DNA of 64,000 nt from SLHU01 sp009929975 (lineage in GTDB: Bacteria; Bacillota; Clostridia; Saccharofermentanales; UBA5734): the NCBI GenBank assembly GCA_040776905.1, contig JAXGZQ010000003.1:186001-250000 (forward strand), given 5' to 3'. How positions within the stretch are numbered: position 1 is the stretch's first letter; each line of letters begins with the position of its first letter. The position numbers were made by a program, and so were the translations under genes. Below are positions 24,654 to 34,334 of the stretch, one piece after another. The notes below the pieces were generated by a model that worked only from the letters and a program-made list of their open reading frames with translations, had not been told where the DNA came from and searched no databases.

Positions 24654-26036
24654 TCAATTGCTTTTTCTGATTTCAAGGGGGTAATTTTCAAGAAACACCC
24701 CTTCCCGTTTCAAAGCCGATCGCAGTGTTTCGATATCAACACGACGCGTGTCCGGACAAGACTCAATGGCGGCTAGCGCCGCAGCCGTTCCTGCTGCCTG
24801 GCCGACCGCTTCCAGGATCGGGCTGACCCGGACAGCCGCGAGCGCTTCATGGTCAGCACCGAGTGAACGGCCGGCGACAAGCAAGTTGCGGACCTCAGGA
24901 CTGATCAGTGAACGATACGGAATGCCATACCAGCTGCCTTTCCTGAGATATTCATATGAGGTCACCGCGCCATCCGGTGAATGGATATCGATCGGATAAC
25001 CTCCGCAGGCAACCGTATCAGGAAAAACGCGGTTGGTGACCAGATCATGCGGTTTGAGTTGATAGACGGCCTGGATGCGCCGGCCTTCGCGGATACCGAT
25101 CTGAGGCCCGGTTGATAGCAGGTAAGCCTGTTTGAAACCGCCGACATAATGGTTGAGAAAGCGGATCAGCTGCCAGGCTTGTTGGCGGCCTTCGATTTCC
25201 GCCCGGGTCATCTCAGATGAAATCAGCGAAGACTTGCGTGTGACGCGAGACATATTGATGATGAACTCGCCCCGCCGATTGGTCTCAAACGCCAGAACCA
25301 TGTCCCGGTCGATCGGAAAATCACCGGCGGCTTTTGCTTTACGTATGACGGAATAAGCTCCGGATACCGCCAGCCGCGGCAGTTCCCGCAGCTGATCCAC
25401 CGGTGTGTGTGGATAAAAATCATCCGGATCTGACTGAATAAAATCAATCAGCGCGTCCCGGTCTACCCCGGCGACACGTAGGTTCATCGTCATCGGCTGA
25501 GCTAATCCATCCCCGGCACGCCCGTACAGAATGGTACAGCCGGCCCTGGCCGCCAGATCCGCCCCGCAGGCATCAACATAGACCTTGGCTTTCAGCGTAA
25601 ACGGCCCTTCCCTGCCCAGTACCGTGATTGATTTGATGGTCTCGTCTGTCGTGTGGCAATCAATCAGTCTGGTGTAATAGAGTAACTCAACACCGTCGTC
25701 GAGCAGCGATTGCTCCCAGATAATTTTCAGGCCTTCCGGATCGAACGGTGTGATGGACGACGCAAATCCCACCGGATCGATGAAATGACCCGGACTGAAA
25801 CCGGCGTCTGACATTTTCCGGATCAGACGCTCGGGGAGTCCGCGAACGACTTGTGTTGTGCCGGCGTGATAACTCATCTGGGGGCCGACACCTGATTTTG
25901 TCAGCATTCCGCCCAGATACGCACCTTCATCAATCAGCAGGGTCGCGGCACCCATTCTGGCTGCCGCCCAGGCCGCGAGGGAACCTGACGGACCGCCGCC
26001 GATGACAATGACATCGTATTGCTTATCATGTTCCAT
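24654..26036 (-). CDS. FAD-dependent oxidoreductase (FAD_oxidored family)
   Basis: A 460-residue flavoprotein. The FAD Rossmann motif is VIVIGGGPSGSLAAWAAAR near residues 10-28, followed by LLIDEGAYLGGMLTKSGVG. The C-terminal FAD-binding part has LLVAGRSLGADHEALAAVR and QAAGTAAALA. This family is often annotated as xanthan-lyase-like or as a fumarate-reductase relative, and it occurs in many sugar-degradation loci of Bacillota and Bacteroidota with unknown substrate. It is 20 bases downstream of the TIM-barrel gene and likely co-transcribed with it and the CBM9-like gene. Confidence 0.87.
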   Translation of the reverse strand: MEHDKQYDVIVIGGGPSGSLAAWAAARMGAATLLIDEGAYLGGMLTKSGVGPQMSYHAGTTQVVRGLPERLIRKMSDAGFSPGHFIDPVGFASSITPFDPEGLKIIWEQSLLDDGVELLYYTRLIDCHTTDETIKSITVLGREGPFTLKAKVYVDACGADLAARAGCTILYGRAGDGLAQPMTMNLRVAGVDRDALIDFIQSDPDDFYPHTPVDQLRELPRLAVSGAYSVIRKAKAAGDFPIDRDMVLAFETNRRGEFIINMSRVTRKSSLISSEMTRAEIEGRQQAWQLIRFLNHYVGGFKQAYLLSTGPQIGIREGRRIQAVYQLKPHDLVTNRVFPDTVACGGYPIDIHSPDGAVTSYEYLRKGSWYGIPYRSLISPEVRNLLVAGRSLGADHEALAAVRVSPILEAVGQAAGTAAALAAIESCPDTRRVDIETLRSALKREGVFLENYPLEIRKSN

Positions 26037-26056
26037 GCTGTAGCCTTTCGCTTTGT

Positions 26057-26752
26057 TTACAGCCGTTCAATCGCGTTTCTGTATTTTTCACATGCCTGCC
26101 TGACTTGATTTGCCGCCGGTTCCTGTCCCATGACAATGGCACCGATCATGATCGCTTTCGCGCCGACACGGTAAAGATCGCCCACCTGGTCCGGTTCAAT
26201 TATTTTCTGTGTCGGAATCAACAGCGGGATATTCGACAAAACGGCCAGATTCCGGTAGCGAATCAGATCTTCTGTACTGAGCGGCCGGCCATATTCATCA
26301 CCTGGCTGGATGGAGCCTTCCAGCACATCAACACCTAACAGCTCCAGTCCTGTGACAATATCAGCGGTATAGCGATCATTGATGGCCACCATTTTTGTGA
26401 TACCTTCGGTACGCAGCATGAATGGCGGCAGATGATTGACATAGGAAGAGTAAAAGCCCAGGCCGATCTGCTCCAGCTGCCGCAATTCCTGTTCGCTGAT
26501 GAACGCGTCTTCCCCGCCGCAGACCAGACCGACCGGGATGTGGCCGCATAAACCGATCAGTGACTCGAGAAACGGCCGATTATCCGAAAATGAACCGAAT
26601 GTGTGGCCGCTGGCCCGATGCCAGACATTGATATGCACCTTGATCGCCTGAGCGCCGCCGTCAATCGCCGCCTTTGCCAGTTCCAGGTTATTCTCAGGCA
26701 GACTGGCAACCAGTGTAAAGGAATTTTCTGTCAGCATATTGATAAAAGACAT
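26057..26752 (-). CDS. TIM-barrel protein of unknown function
   Basis: A 231-residue protein with the alternating beta/alpha pattern of a small phosphate-binding TIM barrel: FTLVASLPENNLELAKAAIDGGAQAIKVHI at the start, PVGLVCGGED in the middle, and VGAKAIMIGAIVMGQEP near the end where such barrels grip a phosphate. It resembles epimerases of the NanE/HisA type in size only; no specific active-site signature is recognised. It probably forms an operon with the flavoprotein behind it and the CBM9-like gene ahead. Confidence 0.7.
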   Translation of the reverse strand: MSFINMLTENSFTLVASLPENNLELAKAAIDGGAQAIKVHINVWHRASGHTFGSFSDNRPFLESLIGLCGHIPVGLVCGGEDAFISEQELRQLEQIGLGFYSSYVNHLPPFMLRTEGITKMVAINDRYTADIVTGLELLGVDVLEGSIQPGDEYGRPLSTEDLIRYRNLAVLSNIPLLIPTQKIIEPDQVGDLYRVGAKAIMIGAIVMGQEPAANQVRQACEKYRNAIERL

Positions 26753-26798
26753 GACTAGCCTCCTCGTTGATTGACCGGGTCAACCGCCGCTGCTTGAT

Positions 26799-27407
26799 TT
26801 AATCGATCACCAGCGTTCCGAACGATTCCGGAACATGAAAATTCGGGGTCGGACGATCAATCGTCGCCCAGCAGCCATAATGCGGATGTTCCGTACTGTC
26901 GCCGCATTTGTAGAAATTAGCTCTCATCTCATCACCACGCTCAAGATCAAAATCTCCGACCAGGCCTTTGAGGAAAGACAGGGGAATCTGATAAGCAAGT
27001 GTCCAACCGTCACGATCAATCCGTGAGGACAGTGACAGCAAGCTGCGGTACTCAGGAATAATCAGACGTTTTCGATTTTCACGCTGATCTCCAAACTCAA
27101 TGAGCGGGACACCCCATGGATTGATTTCAAAATTCACATATGCTCTTGACAGTCGTGGTGCCGGCATCAGAAAAAACTCCATGCAGCTGTCAGTATAGAC
27201 CGGACCGTTCGGCGATGTCACAACAGCACGCAGCGGCCATTCATCCGTGGCCATGCTGATAACGAGACGGTCATCGCGCAAGCGAAGCGACGCGAAGGTC
27301 TGAGGACGGTAATGGCACAGCCAGGGAAACGTATTGACCGGGATCCGCTCAGCGGTCTGATCCTGGTCGGATGGGACGTGATAACAGAAGGGCGTCGGAT
27401 GTTTCAT
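26799..27407 (-). CDS. CBM9-like (DOMON-type) carbohydrate-binding protein
   Basis: A 202-residue beta-rich protein matching the CBM9-like domain: RLRDDRLVISMATDEWPLRA, GPVYTDSCMEFFLMP, YVNFEINPWG, WTLAYQIPLSFL and MRANFYKCGD, ending in PNFHVPESFGTLVID. The EFF and N-F-E-INP elements are typical of the family found in bacteria next to glycan enzymes. No signal peptide is present, so an intracellular role is implied. The start is uncertain: GAGGAG precedes both a GTG and the ATG three bases downstream, and a GTG at 27419. Confidence 0.78.
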   Translation of the reverse strand: MKHPTPFCYHVPSDQDQTAERIPVNTFPWLCHYRPQTFASLRLRDDRLVISMATDEWPLRAVVTSPNGPVYTDSCMEFFLMPAPRLSRAYVNFEINPWGVPLIEFGDQRENRKRLIIPEYRSLLSLSSRIDRDGWTLAYQIPLSFLKGLVGDFDLERGDEMRANFYKCGDSTEHPHYGCWATIDRPTPNFHVPESFGTLVID

Positions 27408-27549
27408 CACAGATGACACTCCTCTCTCTGCATACGGATTTTCATCCGGTCAGCCCTGAAAATCAAACGGTTTCAGGCACAGGGCTGTTATCTGTATTTT
27501 ACGCTGAAGGGCTGATCCAGTCAAAAGAACAACGTCATATCGCTGCGTC

Positions 27550-28497
27550 TCAAGCCAGGGCAAGTTCCTGTTTCAGACGGCTGATGATTTCGCGAACGGG
27601 TAGAATCTCACTGACCCGATGGACCTGGTCGCCACAGAAGACCAGGGCTTTCTCCGCTTGACCGCCACGGCAGGCGTTAATGAGCGCGTTCATGATGCAA
27701 AAAACATGATTGCACCGTTTGAGACATTGATCACAGGGAGTGAGGTCTTTGAATCCAGCCTTCTCAATCATTTCAACAAAACCATTGCGCAGGGCCTGCC
27801 CGGACAGACCGACCGGGCTGTGAATCAGTGTGACATCCCCTGGACCTGCGGCAACATACTGTTGCTTAAAGCTATCTGACGCGTTGGATTCCAGACTGGC
27901 CGCGAATCGTGTTCCCATCTGCACACCATCCGCGCCCAGCCTGATCGCCCGGGCAATGTCATAGCCATCCATGATCCCTCCGGCAGCAATGACCGGAATG
28001 CTGACTGCCCGCCTTACAGCTGGAAGAATATCCACCATCGGCTGATCCGTTCCCAGGTGGCCGCCGGCTTCTTTCCCTTCAACGACAACGGCCGCCGCCC
28101 CCATTTTCTCGGCAAGAATTGCCAGACGATCTGTTGAGACCACCGGCACGATCGGCGTATGGCTCTCACGTCCCCAGCCGAACATATCACGCGAAAATCC
28201 GGCGCCGGATATGACCAGATCAATTTTCTCCGCGATCGCGGCTTTGACCAGCTCCGCGAAATTACTGACCGCGAACAAGACATTGACCCCGATGATTCCA
28301 TCACTGAGACGCCGGGCCAGGCGGATTTCTTTTTTCAGTTCATCCGGTGTCATCCCGGTTCCGGCAATGACTCCGATCCCCTGTTCATTCGCGACCGCGG
28401 CTGCCAGTCCCGATGTTGAGATCCGGACAGCCATACCGCCCTGAATGATCGGCAGAGCAGCCGTCAATCCGGCTATATTGAGTTTTGGAATATTCAT
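27550..28497 (-). CDS. Nitronate monooxygenase/FabK-like flavoprotein
   Basis: A 315-residue FMN TIM-barrel of the 2-nitropropane dioxygenase group. Motifs: LPIIQGGMAVRIS at the start, IGVIAGTGMT, LVISGAGFS, VVVEGKEAGGHLG around the substrate His, and IPVIAAGGIMDGYDIARAIRLGADGVQMGTRF for FMN phosphate binding. Enoyl-ACP reductase FabK has the same fold; an unusual C-terminal CDQCLKRCNHVFCIMNALINAC stretch with five Cys could hold a metal or cluster. The second of two adjacent ATGs after GAAGGAG is preferred. It has no obvious functional link to its neighbours. Confidence 0.87.
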   Translation of the reverse strand: MNIPKLNIAGLTAALPIIQGGMAVRISTSGLAAAVANEQGIGVIAGTGMTPDELKKEIRLARRLSDGIIGVNVLFAVSNFAELVKAAIAEKIDLVISGAGFSRDMFGWGRESHTPIVPVVSTDRLAILAEKMGAAAVVVEGKEAGGHLGTDQPMVDILPAVRRAVSIPVIAAGGIMDGYDIARAIRLGADGVQMGTRFAASLESNASDSFKQQYVAAGPGDVTLIHSPVGLSGQALRNGFVEMIEKAGFKDLTPCDQCLKRCNHVFCIMNALINACRGGQAEKALVFCGDQVHRVSEILPVREIISRLKQELALA

Positions 28498-28756
28498 CAT
28501 AATCTCCTTCACATGACTTCACGTCATCATGAAAACCATATCACAATCGAAGATGTTTTGATAGTCAAACTAATAATTATTTTCTGCACCTAATCCAGAC
28601 GGCTTAGTCGGATTCGCCATTGTCCAGTGCATGGGCCATCATCATTGTGTTCAGTCCAAAGACGTCGTAAAATGTAGTTATCCGGATGGGAAAAAAGCAC
28701 TCTCAGTGGCATTACGGTCGGCGCATGTGTCAGTCACCCGTCAAGAGGGTTCGCTT

Positions 28757-31700
28757 ATGAAAAAGATTGTTTCCATTCTTTTGTCTGTGGTGTTAATCTT
28801 TTCGCTCTTTGGTTTCGTCACGGCCGAGCCACTCAGTTCGCAGTTGACCGCGTCGATGACACAGCCATTGAACTTCACAAGTTTCAGTAAAACCGCAGGG
28901 TTTCATTTCGATTTTCAGCCGGCAGGGCCCGTCTGGAAAAATATCGTTGCCGGTCAGCAGCCGGCTCGTTTGGGCGCTTCGTATACACTGAAAGATAACG
29001 TCGTGAAAGTAGGCGCGGACTTCGATGTGAACATCAAATCCGCCAGTCAGATGATGACCGGAGGATCGACCGCCTACACTCCAGCCACACGGATCGTTTC
29101 CAACGGAGCGTTTGTCAGTCGATCCGTCCTTGAGTCGGCAGCGGGTGCTCTGCAGATGATCCAGCCGGATACTGTTTTCGTTAATGAAACGACGGGGACT
29201 GCGTTTAAGGTGGTCGTCGCGATGGATGGTGATGAGTCCTACGAAAAATTCAGAGATCACTATGCCGTGACACAGCCGCAGATCCATGAAGTGGTTGATG
29301 AATTTAAAATTCCGGCCTCCGATGTCACACTGAATAAGGCGAACATCACCAGTTTTGCAGGAGTACCGGCCAGCACAGCGGATTCCATTGAAGACTATAT
29401 CCTGAAATCAGATTCCGTGATGCCCTTATCGACAACAGCATCACCAATGGGCCTGAACAGCATCCAGGATCCTCTGATCGAGTTCAGTTTTCCGGAGGGT
29501 ACCGAACTCAATGCCACCTCGGGCGGACAAAACATCACGGTTAAAGTCTCGGGTGGACTGGGCATCGGCAATCTGGGACTCGAAGCGAAATATTCCGGCT
29601 TTGACGGCTACTATTTCGCACTTAAGATTGATGAAGAGGCGTATCTCAATGTCGATGTCGGCATCAATACCAACCAGGAAATCCGGATTCCGATTCTCGG
29701 AATCGATGTTCCTTTCGGTATTGGCCGGGTCAGCGGCGGCCTGTTCGTGGTCGTCGGCCTGGATGGCAAAGTCACGATTCAGATGGAGGCCCGTGAATAC
29801 ATCAGCAGTAAAATGGGTGTGAAAGGCGATACCTTTCTCTACGCTCCGGTGTCGTGTAAACCGTTTTTCAATATGCCGGTCAAGTCATTCAGCGGTGATG
29901 TTCAGGTGGATGGCAAAATCAACGGCTACGTCAAGGCCGGAGCCTTGTTGTCGCTGGAAATTTTCGGCTGGGATCTGGTCGGAGCCGGTGTCTTCATCGG
30001 ATCCGGAGTTAATATCATCAGCCTGGACGGGCTTCTCGATATTGAACTCTACGGCTTGATTCAAGTCTATATTACGTTTGCCGGAGACACCTACTACCTG
30101 ATCCATTCCAAACCGACACTGTTGAGGAAACAGCAAAAAGACATGGGCGGCTATCGGGCAACCATTGAAGAAAGCTGTGCCTATCAAGACATTGTTGTCG
30201 GTTTTCTGCAGAAAAGTGTCACCAGCAACGGCAATATCGTGCTGGAAAAAGCAGGCAACACACCATTTGACCTTGTGGTCACCAATCCTTTCGACGGGAA
30301 CGAAACCGTCTATCCGACGGATGGAAATTTCTATTATACAGATCCGGACGGGCGATTTCTGGTAAGGGACTATCCCGATCTGGATCTCAACGTCAATGAC
30401 CGCGTCGGCATCCGGGTCTTTGAGGGAAGTGGCAACGACGGTCAGATCTACGGCCCCAGTCAGCCGGTCTCATCAACCTACCCATTCCGCAACATCCGGA
30501 TTACCGCCGCTGACGCGTTCAATGACTGGATCGAAGGCCAGGTGGAGCCGGCCCGGGTCCGCAACTGGGATCAGCAGCCCGGTGAAGAGGCTTACAAAAT
30601 GCTGTCTTTCAGCGGTCAGGTTGGCATTGATGTCCAGTTAGAAAACAGCCAGAACTATTTACGTCAGACACTCTATACCGTTCATGTCTCAACGGATCAG
30701 CACGGAGCGTTCAGGGCGTATAACGGAGGATTGAGTCCGGACGATCCCATGCTTGACGTTCAGCAATCTCATCGTTTCACCTCGTTTATCGATCAAGATG
30801 AAGCCCTGGTCATCGTCAAATCGTATCTCTCCCCTTACACACAGTTCTCGCTCCGGACGGTGTCCGAAAGAGTTCCCGGTTCATCCAACCGATATATGGA
30901 GGGGACTGATACCATTGATCAGGTGCGTATCAAGACCCGGTTGTATGTGATCAACATGGGCGGCAGCCGGCAGTTGACCGGGCTGCCTGCCTCAGTCATC
31001 CTGCATGGATTATCGACGCAGGATCGCGGAAGCAACGGCTACTGGGCCATGAACACCTTTGGTGAGATGCAATATTACGGGACCGGTGATGGCAAGACGG
31101 TCAATAACGCGTCACATGATCTTGTTTTTAAATCGGACACGGCCATTCCGATTGAGAACAATGAAGACATTCAACTGATCAATGATCAGACGAATGGAAC
31201 ATCATACGTCGATCTGACGCTGGTCAAGGAATGGGTCTGGCCAGCCCACAGCAACCCGACGATCATCACGAGTCCCGATCACACAGACTGTACAAGCGAA
31301 GGCGGCACATTCCAGGTGACCGCGACCGGCGATGAACCCATCCGATTCAGCGCATCACCTTCGATTCCCGGCGTTGCACTGGCTAAAGACGGCCTCATGA
31401 CCATGGCACCCGACCTGGTTCCCGGTGTCTACAAAATGACAATCGAAGCCGCGGCCAAGACGGGAGATTCGCTGATCACGGATCCGGAGCTGCTGCTCCC
31501 CACAACAAACTATGTGTACTCCGAAGATCCCTACCCGCCGGTGTATCAGGACTTTACTCTGACTGTCCTTGAAGAGGAGCAGCCAACGCCTGAGCCCACT
31601 GCAACACCGACGGCCACACCGGCACCAACACCGGAACCAACCACAACGCCCAAACCTTCAGCAACGCCGGCACCAACCCCGACCGCCGCGCCGACGCCGA

Positions 31701-33217
31701 CGAAGAAACCAACCCCAACGGCCACACCAACGCCGACGGCAAAGCCGACACCGACAAATAAGCCAACTCCAACCGTGACACCGGTTCCGGTTCCGCCAAC
31801 GATTACCAGTGCACGATCGACCACCATTTACCGGCCAGGCGGCGGAACATTCCAGGTGACAGCCACCGGGAGCGAGCCCATCACTTTCTCATTATCCGCA
31901 TTGCCGGACTGGCCGATCCCATCAGGTGTCACCATTAATGAAACGACCGGTTTGCTGACAGTCTCCGGTTGGACGGCCGCAGGTACTCATTACTTTGATA
32001 TTGTGGCCACAAATCCGTATGGTGAGGACCGTCAAACCTTTATGTTGGTGGTTAAATCTCTTTTTGTACCAAGAATCCAGGACCCCGCCAATCAAACGAG
32101 TCTCTCTCTGACACGAATCAGCCATCAGCCTGTGATGCAAAATTTCACAGCTCCACTTCTGTCGACAATTCAGTCCGGCGCCGGCGGATGGATCACCAAT
32201 CTGACCGATGTCCCTGAATATGTTCTGCGCAACGACGATCCGAAAGACCTCTATTCGCAGGATATGTTATCTGTATCCGGAGCCGAATACGTCAAATATG
32301 ATCTCCTGATCGAATTTTATGCTGACGGGGACCATTACGCGATCCGGGAATTCGACAAAAGCCCATGCAATGACCATCATGCCACACCGATGACAGAGGA
32401 TGAACGACAAGCCATTGAAGATTATTTTAAAAATCGCGGTCTGTTCATTGAATATGATCGGATGAGTTTTGGACCGGATATTGAAGCGCGGCTTGATGTG
32501 AACATGATCGATGATTTCATGGAAGTCTCCGTGCTGGACTACGGCAGCTTGATCGGCGCGATGGATCGGATTGATGAGGGGACTCTTTCAATCAATCTGG
32601 GCGGCGAAATCGGCACCGTCATACCGGGCCGCGTCTTCAATGCCCTGAAGGATCGGGCAGCACAGGACGTTGGCTTATCGCTCGCGCAGGAAGAGGCCAC
32701 AATGACCTTTATGAGCGGATCGGTTGAAACGGTTGGGGACGCCCAGCAATTTGATTTCGCTTTTTCCAGCCAGACCATCAGTGAATCAGTCATGAAGGCA
32801 GCGGCCGGGCCGGACGCGGCGTCCTTCACGTTCGCTTTCGCTCATAATGAAAACCTGCCAGGATCCGCCCGATTCGATATCACGACGACGATCGCGGCTG
32901 GCCGGCAGGTCAATGTGTATCGTTACGAGACTCAGAGCCAACAGTTTTCGCTCATCGCGGAAAGCGTCACCGTGGCTGACGGCGGTGTTGTCTCTTACAT
33001 GAACAACACGATGTCAGAGTACCTGATCACAACCGCCAGACTGGGGCAAGCGGTGCTGAGTGATGCCTATCAGTTGAATCATCCGTCTGAAAATCAAAGA
33101 TCAATCAACTGGCTCTATTATACCGGTGGCGGTGTCCTGATCCTGTTGATCGGTGGCGCGGTGTTTTTTCTGCTTATACGGAAAAAGCGTCTGAAGGACC
33201 ACAAACCGGTGAACTGA
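28757..33217 (+). CDS. Large secreted, C-terminally membrane-anchored surface protein
   Basis: A 1486-residue protein with a signal peptide (MKKIVSILLSVVLIFSLFG), a long beta-rich region to about residue 830, an Ig-like module ending near 935, a Thr/Pro linker (about 940-1014), a second Ig-like module (1015-1102), another extracellular region, and a final transmembrane helix (about 1452-1475) with a basic tail RKKRLKDH. The two Ig-like modules share GGTFQVTATGxEPI and resemble He_PIG/cadherin-like folds. No LPxTG motif is present. AGAGGG lies 7 bases before the ATG. I do not recognise the N-terminal 830 residues; a glycan-binding or structural surface role is likely. Confidence 0.88.
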   Translation: MKKIVSILLSVVLIFSLFGFVTAEPLSSQLTASMTQPLNFTSFSKTAGFHFDFQPAGPVWKNIVAGQQPARLGASYTLKDNVVKVGADFDVNIKSASQMMTGGSTAYTPATRIVSNGAFVSRSVLESAAGALQMIQPDTVFVNETTGTAFKVVVAMDGDESYEKFRDHYAVTQPQIHEVVDEFKIPASDVTLNKANITSFAGVPASTADSIEDYILKSDSVMPLSTTASPMGLNSIQDPLIEFSFPEGTELNATSGGQNITVKVSGGLGIGNLGLEAKYSGFDGYYFALKIDEEAYLNVDVGINTNQEIRIPILGIDVPFGIGRVSGGLFVVVGLDGKVTIQMEAREYISSKMGVKGDTFLYAPVSCKPFFNMPVKSFSGDVQVDGKINGYVKAGALLSLEIFGWDLVGAGVFIGSGVNIISLDGLLDIELYGLIQVYITFAGDTYYLIHSKPTLLRKQQKDMGGYRATIEESCAYQDIVVGFLQKSVTSNGNIVLEKAGNTPFDLVVTNPFDGNETVYPTDGNFYYTDPDGRFLVRDYPDLDLNVNDRVGIRVFEGSGNDGQIYGPSQPVSSTYPFRNIRITAADAFNDWIEGQVEPARVRNWDQQPGEEAYKMLSFSGQVGIDVQLENSQNYLRQTLYTVHVSTDQHGAFRAYNGGLSPDDPMLDVQQSHRFTSFIDQDEALVIVKSYLSPYTQFSLRTVSERVPGSSNRYMEGTDTIDQVRIKTRLYVINMGGSRQLTGLPASVILHGLSTQDRGSNGYWAMNTFGEMQYYGTGDGKTVNNASHDLVFKSDTAIPIENNEDIQLINDQTNGTSYVDLTLVKEWVWPAHSNPTIITSPDHTDCTSEGGTFQVTATGDEPIRFSASPSIPGVALAKDGLMTMAPDLVPGVYKMTIEAAAKTGDSLITDPELLLPTTNYVYSEDPYPPVYQDFTLTVLEEEQPTPEPTATPTATPAPTPEPTTTPKPSATPAPTPTAAPTPTKKPTPTATPTPTAKPTPTNKPTPTVTPVPVPPTITSARSTTIYRPGGGTFQVTATGSEPITFSLSALPDWPIPSGVTINETTGLLTVSGWTAAGTHYFDIVATNPYGEDRQTFMLVVKSLFVPRIQDPANQTSLSLTRISHQPVMQNFTAPLLSTIQSGAGGWITNLTDVPEYVLRNDDPKDLYSQDMLSVSGAEYVKYDLLIEFYADGDHYAIREFDKSPCNDHHATPMTEDERQAIEDYFKNRGLFIEYDRMSFGPDIEARLDVNMIDDFMEVSVLDYGSLIGAMDRIDEGTLSINLGGEIGTVIPGRVFNALKDRAAQDVGLSLAQEEATMTFMSGSVETVGDAQQFDFAFSSQTISESVMKAAAGPDAASFTFAFAHNENLPGSARFDITTTIAAGRQVNVYRYETQSQQFSLIAESVTVADGGVVSYMNNTMSEYLITTARLGQAVLSDAYQLNHPSENQRSINWLYYTGGGVLILLIGGAVFFLLIRKKRLKDHKPVN
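31574..31796 (+). repeat. Thr/Pro-rich (TPTP-type) linker-coding repeat
   Basis: About 75 codons of near-periodic Thr, Pro, Ala, Lys and Glu (units such as PTPEPT, TATPTAT and PTPTKKPT), encoded by short ACA/ACG/CCA/CCG repeats. Such stretches form extended linkers in clostridial cell-surface proteins. The opposite strand shows a misleading Gly/Val-rich open frame. Confidence 0.85.
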
Positions 33218-33235
33218 CCGTGTGCGATTGTCGCA

Positions 33236-34297
33236 TCAGTCCAGCGCAGCCTCCGCCATCGCTGCCAGATTTTCCGGCGGAACATTCGGCAACAGGGCTT
33301 CATGGCTGGGTGAGACAATATAGTTGGGCCCAAAAAGATCACGCAAACGGTGCACCTCATCACGCACCTGCTGCGGAGTCCCAAACGGCAGCAATCGTTG
33401 AGTGTCCACGCCACCGATGAATGTGATTTTCCCATTGTATTTTTTGGCCAGGCTGTTCGCGTCCATATTGCGGGCAAGAGCCTGAATTGGATGCAAGGCA
33501 TCAACGCCTGCATCGATCAGGTAAGGAATCGCTTTATCAATCGCGCCACAGGAATGGAGGACGACTCTGAGACCGAACCGCTTGGCCTGCTCAGTGAAAC
33601 GGACAAAATAAGGCATGACAAATCGCTCGAACAGGGCTGGAGACATCAACAGATCCTGCTGACTGCCAAAGTCATTACCGAAGAAAATCGCGTTGATGCG
33701 ATGGGCCGTTTGGCCAAGCCAGATTTCATTCGCGTCCAGGTAGAATTGGACAATTCGCTCTGTCACGGCATCGACGACATCCGGAACGGTATACATTTTG
33801 ATAAAATAATGATCCATACCAAAAAAGTCAGCTGCATTATGGAAAAAACAGGACCACATCCCGGATAAAATACCCAATCCGTTATTTTCAGCACGATCGA
33901 CCGCGGCGAGGGCCTGGCTGAAATCAAGATGACGTGTGTCAGGCCAGGCGAATCGGTCAACTTCGTCAACAGATTCGCAATTCGCGAACACGCCGCCCTC
34001 ATTGAGCGTATGCTTGACCTTGCCGCCCATGATATCAAACATTGGCTTATTGTCCGGATGACGCCAGCAGCCCTGCTCCTCAGGCATGATCCAAACCAAT
34101 GTATCTCCCAGACGCTGTGAAAGCGTTTCATCACTATCAACATCAAAATATTGCTGAAACGCCGGCAGGCTGTCCGGATGTGGATGGCCATGCCAAAACC
34201 CATTACGGCTGCTCTTCCGTGCGAGAATATCCTGCAATAGTTGACGCTTATTCATATCCATAATCGTATCATAACTGAAATGTGTCGTTTCGAACAT
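33236..34297 (-). CDS. Uroporphyrinogen decarboxylase/methyltransferase-family protein
   Basis: A 353-residue URO-D fold protein. VVLHSCGAIDKAIPYLIDAGVDALHPIQA carries the His and Cys that bind zinc in the MtaA/MtbA-like methyltransferase branch; true HemE lacks this motif. GYIVSPSHE-type residues (NYIVSPSHEAL) supply the last barrel strand. Many such proteins occur in sugar- and plant-glycan operons of Bacillota with unknown substrate, probably demethylation or methyl transfer. It is the last gene of the fucosidase operon. The ribosome site before the ATG is weak, so the start could be the later MDMNKRQ. Confidence 0.82.
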   Translation of the reverse strand: MFETTHFSYDTIMDMNKRQLLQDILARKSSRNGFWHGHPHPDSLPAFQQYFDVDSDETLSQRLGDTLVWIMPEEQGCWRHPDNKPMFDIMGGKVKHTLNEGGVFANCESVDEVDRFAWPDTRHLDFSQALAAVDRAENNGLGILSGMWSCFFHNAADFFGMDHYFIKMYTVPDVVDAVTERIVQFYLDANEIWLGQTAHRINAIFFGNDFGSQQDLLMSPALFERFVMPYFVRFTEQAKRFGLRVVLHSCGAIDKAIPYLIDAGVDALHPIQALARNMDANSLAKKYNGKITFIGGVDTQRLLPFGTPQQVRDEVHRLRDLFGPNYIVSPSHEALLPNVPPENLAAMAEAALD

Positions 34298-34334
34298 AAG
34301 AAATCCAGCATCATATGATTCGCTTCATATAGGC

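Noticed and set aside
26057..26752. NanE (ManNAc-6-phosphate epimerase)
   Set aside because: Size and fold fit and it lies near a MurNAc operon, but the NanE start and active-site pattern are not visible.
31546..31827. Open frame on the minus strand rich in Gly and Val
   Set aside because: It is the complement of the Thr/Pro linker of the surface protein; no ribosome site and no family.
33236..34297. Haem biosynthesis uroporphyrinogen decarboxylase (HemE)
   Set aside because: The HSCGAID zinc motif marks the methyltransferase-like branch, and no haem genes are nearby.
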